A stretch of 64,000 nt of DNA from VRUG01 sp965372745 (GTDB lineage: Bacteria > Planctomycetota > Phycisphaerae > Sedimentisphaerales > Anaerobacaceae): assembly GCA_965372745.1 (NCBI GenBank), contig CBDVDM010000005.1, positions 1 to 64,000 on the forward strand, read 5' to 3'. Position 1 is the first letter of the stretch. Each line of letters starts with the position of its first letter. Below are positions 61,639 through 64,000 of this stretch, piece by piece. Position numbers and translations under genes: made by a program. Under the pieces are notes generated by a model. The model saw nothing but the letters and a program-made list of their open reading frames with translations, searched no databases and had not been told where the DNA came from.

Positions 61639-62349
61639 TTATTCAAGAACAATATCCTCGTCTTTGATAAGCCTGACTTCTTCGACAATGACGGTCCCTT
61701 TTCCGATTGTGGCCGTTGCTGAGGCTGTGCCTTCTTGAGCCGAAGTGGTGGTACCTATCATAGCCTGGACAGCAATCTTGTGTACGCCGGAACTAAGGTC
61801 ATTTTCAACAAAGTTGAATGAATTGGCCGTCATAGTATTAAGAATCAACTCGATTTCTTCGGCAGTGACACAATTCAGGTCAACAATCACGTGGTTCGGA
61901 TCCTCAGGGTCAATCATCAGACAATCGCCTATCATGCCCTCCAGCGTAGCCGAGAGCTCCTGCATTCTACTGGAGAAAACCACTTCACCGGGGTATGCAG
62001 GTACATCATCCACAAGAACCCTCACCTTGATAACCGCTTCGGCTTTCGACGTATCTTTGCTACCGCCTTTGCTTTTTACCAATGTTTGCGTGTAAAGCCC
62101 GCATTCAAGAGACACATCAATGAACAGGTCCTTCTTGTTTGCTGTTTTAATCGTGTTAGACAATAGAGTTGTCCAGCCTTGCTGGGTTGTACCGTCAATC
62201 AAGGTGATATCCGCAACTTTGCATGTTGCCTTGGCTGACGGATGGCCGGCATCAGAAGAAGCTGCGCTGACAGACCCGCTTATCGCCAGGCTAATCACTG
62301 CCGCAAATATAAGCGTCCCAACTACCATATTTCTTGTATTCTTTCCCAT
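61639..62349 (-). CDS. Secreted protein of unknown family
   Basis: A 236-residue exported protein. Signal peptide GTLIFAAVISLAISGSVSAA (cleavage near residue 30), then a beta-rich mature part with two widely spaced Cys (in CKVADI and SLECGLYTQ) and others (GDCLMID, LNCVTAEE). Strand patterns such as AEAVIKVRVLVDDVPAYPGE and HKIAVQAMIGTTT look like an immunoglobulin-like sandwich, but I cannot name the family. AAGGAGA precedes the ATG by 5 nt. Monocistronic with a shared terminator. Confidence 0.7.
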   Translation of the reverse strand: MGKNTRNMVVGTLIFAAVISLAISGSVSAASSDAGHPSAKATCKVADITLIDGTTQQGWTTLLSNTIKTANKKDLFIDVSLECGLYTQTLVKSKGGSKDTSKAEAVIKVRVLVDDVPAYPGEVVFSSRMQELSATLEGMIGDCLMIDPEDPNHVIVDLNCVTAEEIELILNTMTANSFNFVENDLSSGVHKIAVQAMIGTTTSAQEGTASATATIGKGTVIVEEVRLIKDEDIVLE

Positions 62350-62814
62350 TTCTTTCTCCTTGTAGCTCTGTCTAAATACTTACTTCGTTTTAGGTGCAGA
62401 CCGCCCACACCTCTGCCAATACTTAGTTTTCTCAATCCCTTGGCGCAAATACAATCCTTTCAATTGCAGCGATATTTCCCCATAGGCACTTCCTCCTCTT
62501 CTGCAAAGCAAAGAAATTTTACTTGTTGGTGAAACTGATAGGGCAATAACCTAAGATTTTTTTACCTAAATGTCAATAATTAAATTTCTCAAATTTAAAG
62601 GCTTCTACCCCACTTTTTTGGCCCGGAGAAACACCATATTATAACTTCCACCTATTCAAGTGCTTACGGCCATCGCCTTGTCCAGCAACAAAGCTAATTG
62701 GGAAAAATAAAGATTCCCAGCGGATTTCACAACGTGGTCTCTGGGTGGAAATCCTCCATAAGATTTGAAAAACACTGTTTTTAAGTAAGTGTTTAGGCCG
62801 ATTACGAAAGAAGA
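62350..62814. other. Intergenic leader region, no recognised element
   Basis: 465 bp between the secreted-protein start and the glycosylase stop. On the minus strand it contains GCAGAAGAGGAGGAAG (about 62488-62503) and a GCAGA...TCTGC hairpin near 62400. I see no riboswitch, tRNA or gene. Confidence 0.4.
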
Positions 62815-63480
62815 TTAAAATGTTTCAATATCAACGCAGTGCGGCATCCTCTCAAGCGGGCATCGGTCACATTTAGTTTTAGGTCTGCAAAATTCCTTTC
62901 CAACACGAACTAAAAGCGCATGATATTCGTTGAAAAGCTTTACATCTGTTACCAGATTTGACTCAAACAAGTATTGCAATTGCTCATAATCACAACCCGG
63001 TTCAATCATACCATGTCGCACAGCCACACGCGCTGTGTAAGCGTCAACTACAAAGACCTCTCTATCAAATGCATAAAGCAAAATCGAGTCTGCTGTTTCC
63101 GGCCCGACACCCTTGATGCTTAAAAGCTCTTCTCTTAATCGCTCGGTACTGATATCTTCAAGGTTTTCGAGTTGTCCTTCATAATTACAAAAAAGCCAAT
63201 CCAGAAGATTTTTCACCCGCTTGGCTTTTAAGTTAAAATAACCGGCAGGACGAATCAACTCAGCCAGTTTCGATTGCTCAAGACTGTATAATTTTTCAGC
63301 AGTTAAAAGATTTTCCTTTTTTAAATTTGCCAACGCCTTTTCAACGTTAGGCCAGTTCGTATTCTGCGTCAGAATCGCCCCGATTATTATCTCGAACCGA
63401 CCATCACCAGGCCACCACTGCTGTGGACCAAATCGCTCAAAAAGCAACTCATAAATCTCGGTTACCCGTTCACTTGTCAT
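62815..63480 (-). CDS. Endonuclease III-family DNA glycosylase, MagIII-like
   Basis: A 221-residue HhH-GPD glycosylase. Seen: FEIIIGAILTQNTNWPNVEK, the hairpin LLSIKGVGPETADSILLYAF, the catalytic Asp in VVDAYTARV, and a C-terminal [4Fe-4S] motif CRPKTKCDRCPLERMPHC. The lysine that makes E. coli Nth a bifunctional lyase (GVGRKTA) is Glu here (GVGPETA), as in 3-methyladenine glycosylase MagIII, so a monofunctional base-excision enzyme for alkylated purines is likely. ATG 63480 is preferred over the TTG at 63501. Confidence 0.85.
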   Translation of the reverse strand: MTSERVTEIYELLFERFGPQQWWPGDGRFEIIIGAILTQNTNWPNVEKALANLKKENLLTAEKLYSLEQSKLAELIRPAGYFNLKAKRVKNLLDWLFCNYEGQLENLEDISTERLREELLSIKGVGPETADSILLYAFDREVFVVDAYTARVAVRHGMIEPGCDYEQLQYLFESNLVTDVKLFNEYHALLVRVGKEFCRPKTKCDRCPLERMPHCVDIETF

Positions 63481-63594
63481 ATTCGTTTTTCTCTTTAACA
63501 AAAGTTATTTCGTTTTGATTATTGTAATTCTAACGTCTTTAATGTAAAATTTCCAAAAATTAATAGTAAAAGAAAGCTTGGCGAAACCATAAGC

Positions 63595-64000
63595 ATGGAA
63601 GTTAGCGACAAACAAAAACAAAGCCCCAGTCAGCTGTTTAATTTCACGAAAGACTCTTACCTTGAACGTACCAGCCGGCCCTTCTATGCCATCGTTTTCC
63701 TGCTTCCATTCATAATCTTCTATGAACTTGGAACCATTTTCATCAACACCGATATTTTAAATCAGTCCCAGGTGCGCGTCGTCGCCTTTGTCTGGCTGCA
63801 AAACTTTCTGCAATATCTCGGCTTTGCTGATAAGATTGCATGGGCAGCGCCAGCACTGGCTGTCGTAATCATTTTATTTGCTTTGCAGATTGTCTCGCGG
63901 AAACAGTGGTATTTTTCTTTCGGTGATGTCCTGCCGATGGCCCTGGAATGTATCGCACTTGCTGTTCCGCTGATTGTTCTCAGCCTGTTTTTAAATAACT
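63595..64000 (+). CDS. Membrane protein, probably CPBP-family protease, 3'-partial
   Basis: Reads from ATG 63595 to the right edge (135 codons). It begins with a hydrophilic 25 residues (SQLFNFTKDSYLERTSRPFY), then transmembrane segments AIVFLLPFIIFYELGTIFI, IAWAAPALAVVIILFALQIV and MALECIALAVPLIVLSLFL. The opening STRPFYAIVFLLP-FYE pattern is typical of planctomycete CPBP intramembrane proteases, but the catalytic EExxxR motif would lie beyond the window, so the call is tentative. Confidence 0.6.
   Translation, partial: MEVSDKQKQSPSQLFNFTKDSYLERTSRPFYAIVFLLPFIIFYELGTIFINTDILNQSQVRVVAFVWLQNFLQYLGFADKIAWAAPALAVVIILFALQIVSRKQWYFSFGDVLPMALECIALAVPLIVLSLFLNN

Overview
The window looks like a chromosomal segment of a planctomycete, most likely of the class Phycisphaerae. 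The evidence is the combination of secreted proteins ending in dockerin-like repeats (two at the left end), planctomycete-style small conserved proteins (Minf_1886 family, a Myb/SANT-like 71-residue protein, a 127-residue acidic-then-basic protein), an isolated dnaA without dnaN, and AT-rich intergenic clutter with FN3 remnants and KPNQTQ-type repeats. Base composition by eye is moderate, a little over 40% GC. No rRNA operon, phage, transposase or CRISPR array is visible.

Layout. 0-5.3 kb: surface/secreted proteins (LamG plus dockerin-like, acyltransferase 3, SGNH hydrolase plus dockerin-like). 5.4-8.8 kb: dnaA diverging from ftsY. 8.8-18.6 kb: a tightly packed minus-strand information-processing operon, dnaE - membrane protein - tmk - holB - ricT - metG - Minf_1886 protein - small conserved protein. 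18.7-21.1 kb: a TPP riboswitch with a transcription-terminator platform in front of thiS-thiG-thiH. 21.1-23.1 kb: pgsA and rimO. 24-27.3 kb: the classical rpsB-tsf-pyrH-frr cluster, then an AsmA-like envelope protein and a YihY membrane protein. 31.8-34.8 kb: an accessory, partly decayed stretch (orphan gene, lipoprotein, FN3 remnant, inverted-repeat element, KPNQTQ repeat). 34.8-48.1 kb: a mostly housekeeping minus-strand run (glycosyltransferase, a 23S intervening-sequence-type four-helix protein in a repeat-bounded insert, truA, asd, HtrA protease, class V aminotransferase, DUF1015, NfnB/NfnA, thioredoxin, scpA, trpS). 48.2-52.8 kb: a four-subunit group-3b-like [NiFe] hydrogenase with its maturation protease. 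53-61.5 kb: MetX-MetW fusion, tRNA-Thr(UGU), GH130 enzyme, sulfatase/LTA-synthase-like membrane protein, a candidate sigma-54-driven structured RNA, ThiD2-ThiE fusion, a DnaA-box-rich intergenic region, and a pterin methyltransferase. 61.6-64 kb: a secreted protein, an endonuclease-III-family glycosylase and the start of a membrane protease-like gene.

How the genes fit together. The hydrogenase (NAD(P)H-linked H2 metabolism) and NfnAB (electron-bifurcating NADH/NADPH/ferredoxin transhydrogenase) together suggest a fermentative or anaerobic redox economy. A nested palindrome at the predicted hydrogenase start site would be a natural place for a redox-responsive repressor. Thiamine synthesis is spread over two loci here (thiSGH under riboswitch control, and thiE).

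Most novel signals: (1) a roughly 175-nt candidate small RNA at 58.78-58.96 kb with a perfectly spaced -24/-12 promoter, two hairpins each carrying the same GGAGGAGGAT loop, and an intrinsic terminator; (2) the hydrogenase operator; (3) a dispersed intergenic repeat in three copies; (4) a cluster of four near-consensus DnaA boxes far from dnaA. All functional statements come from reading motifs; no database search was possible.
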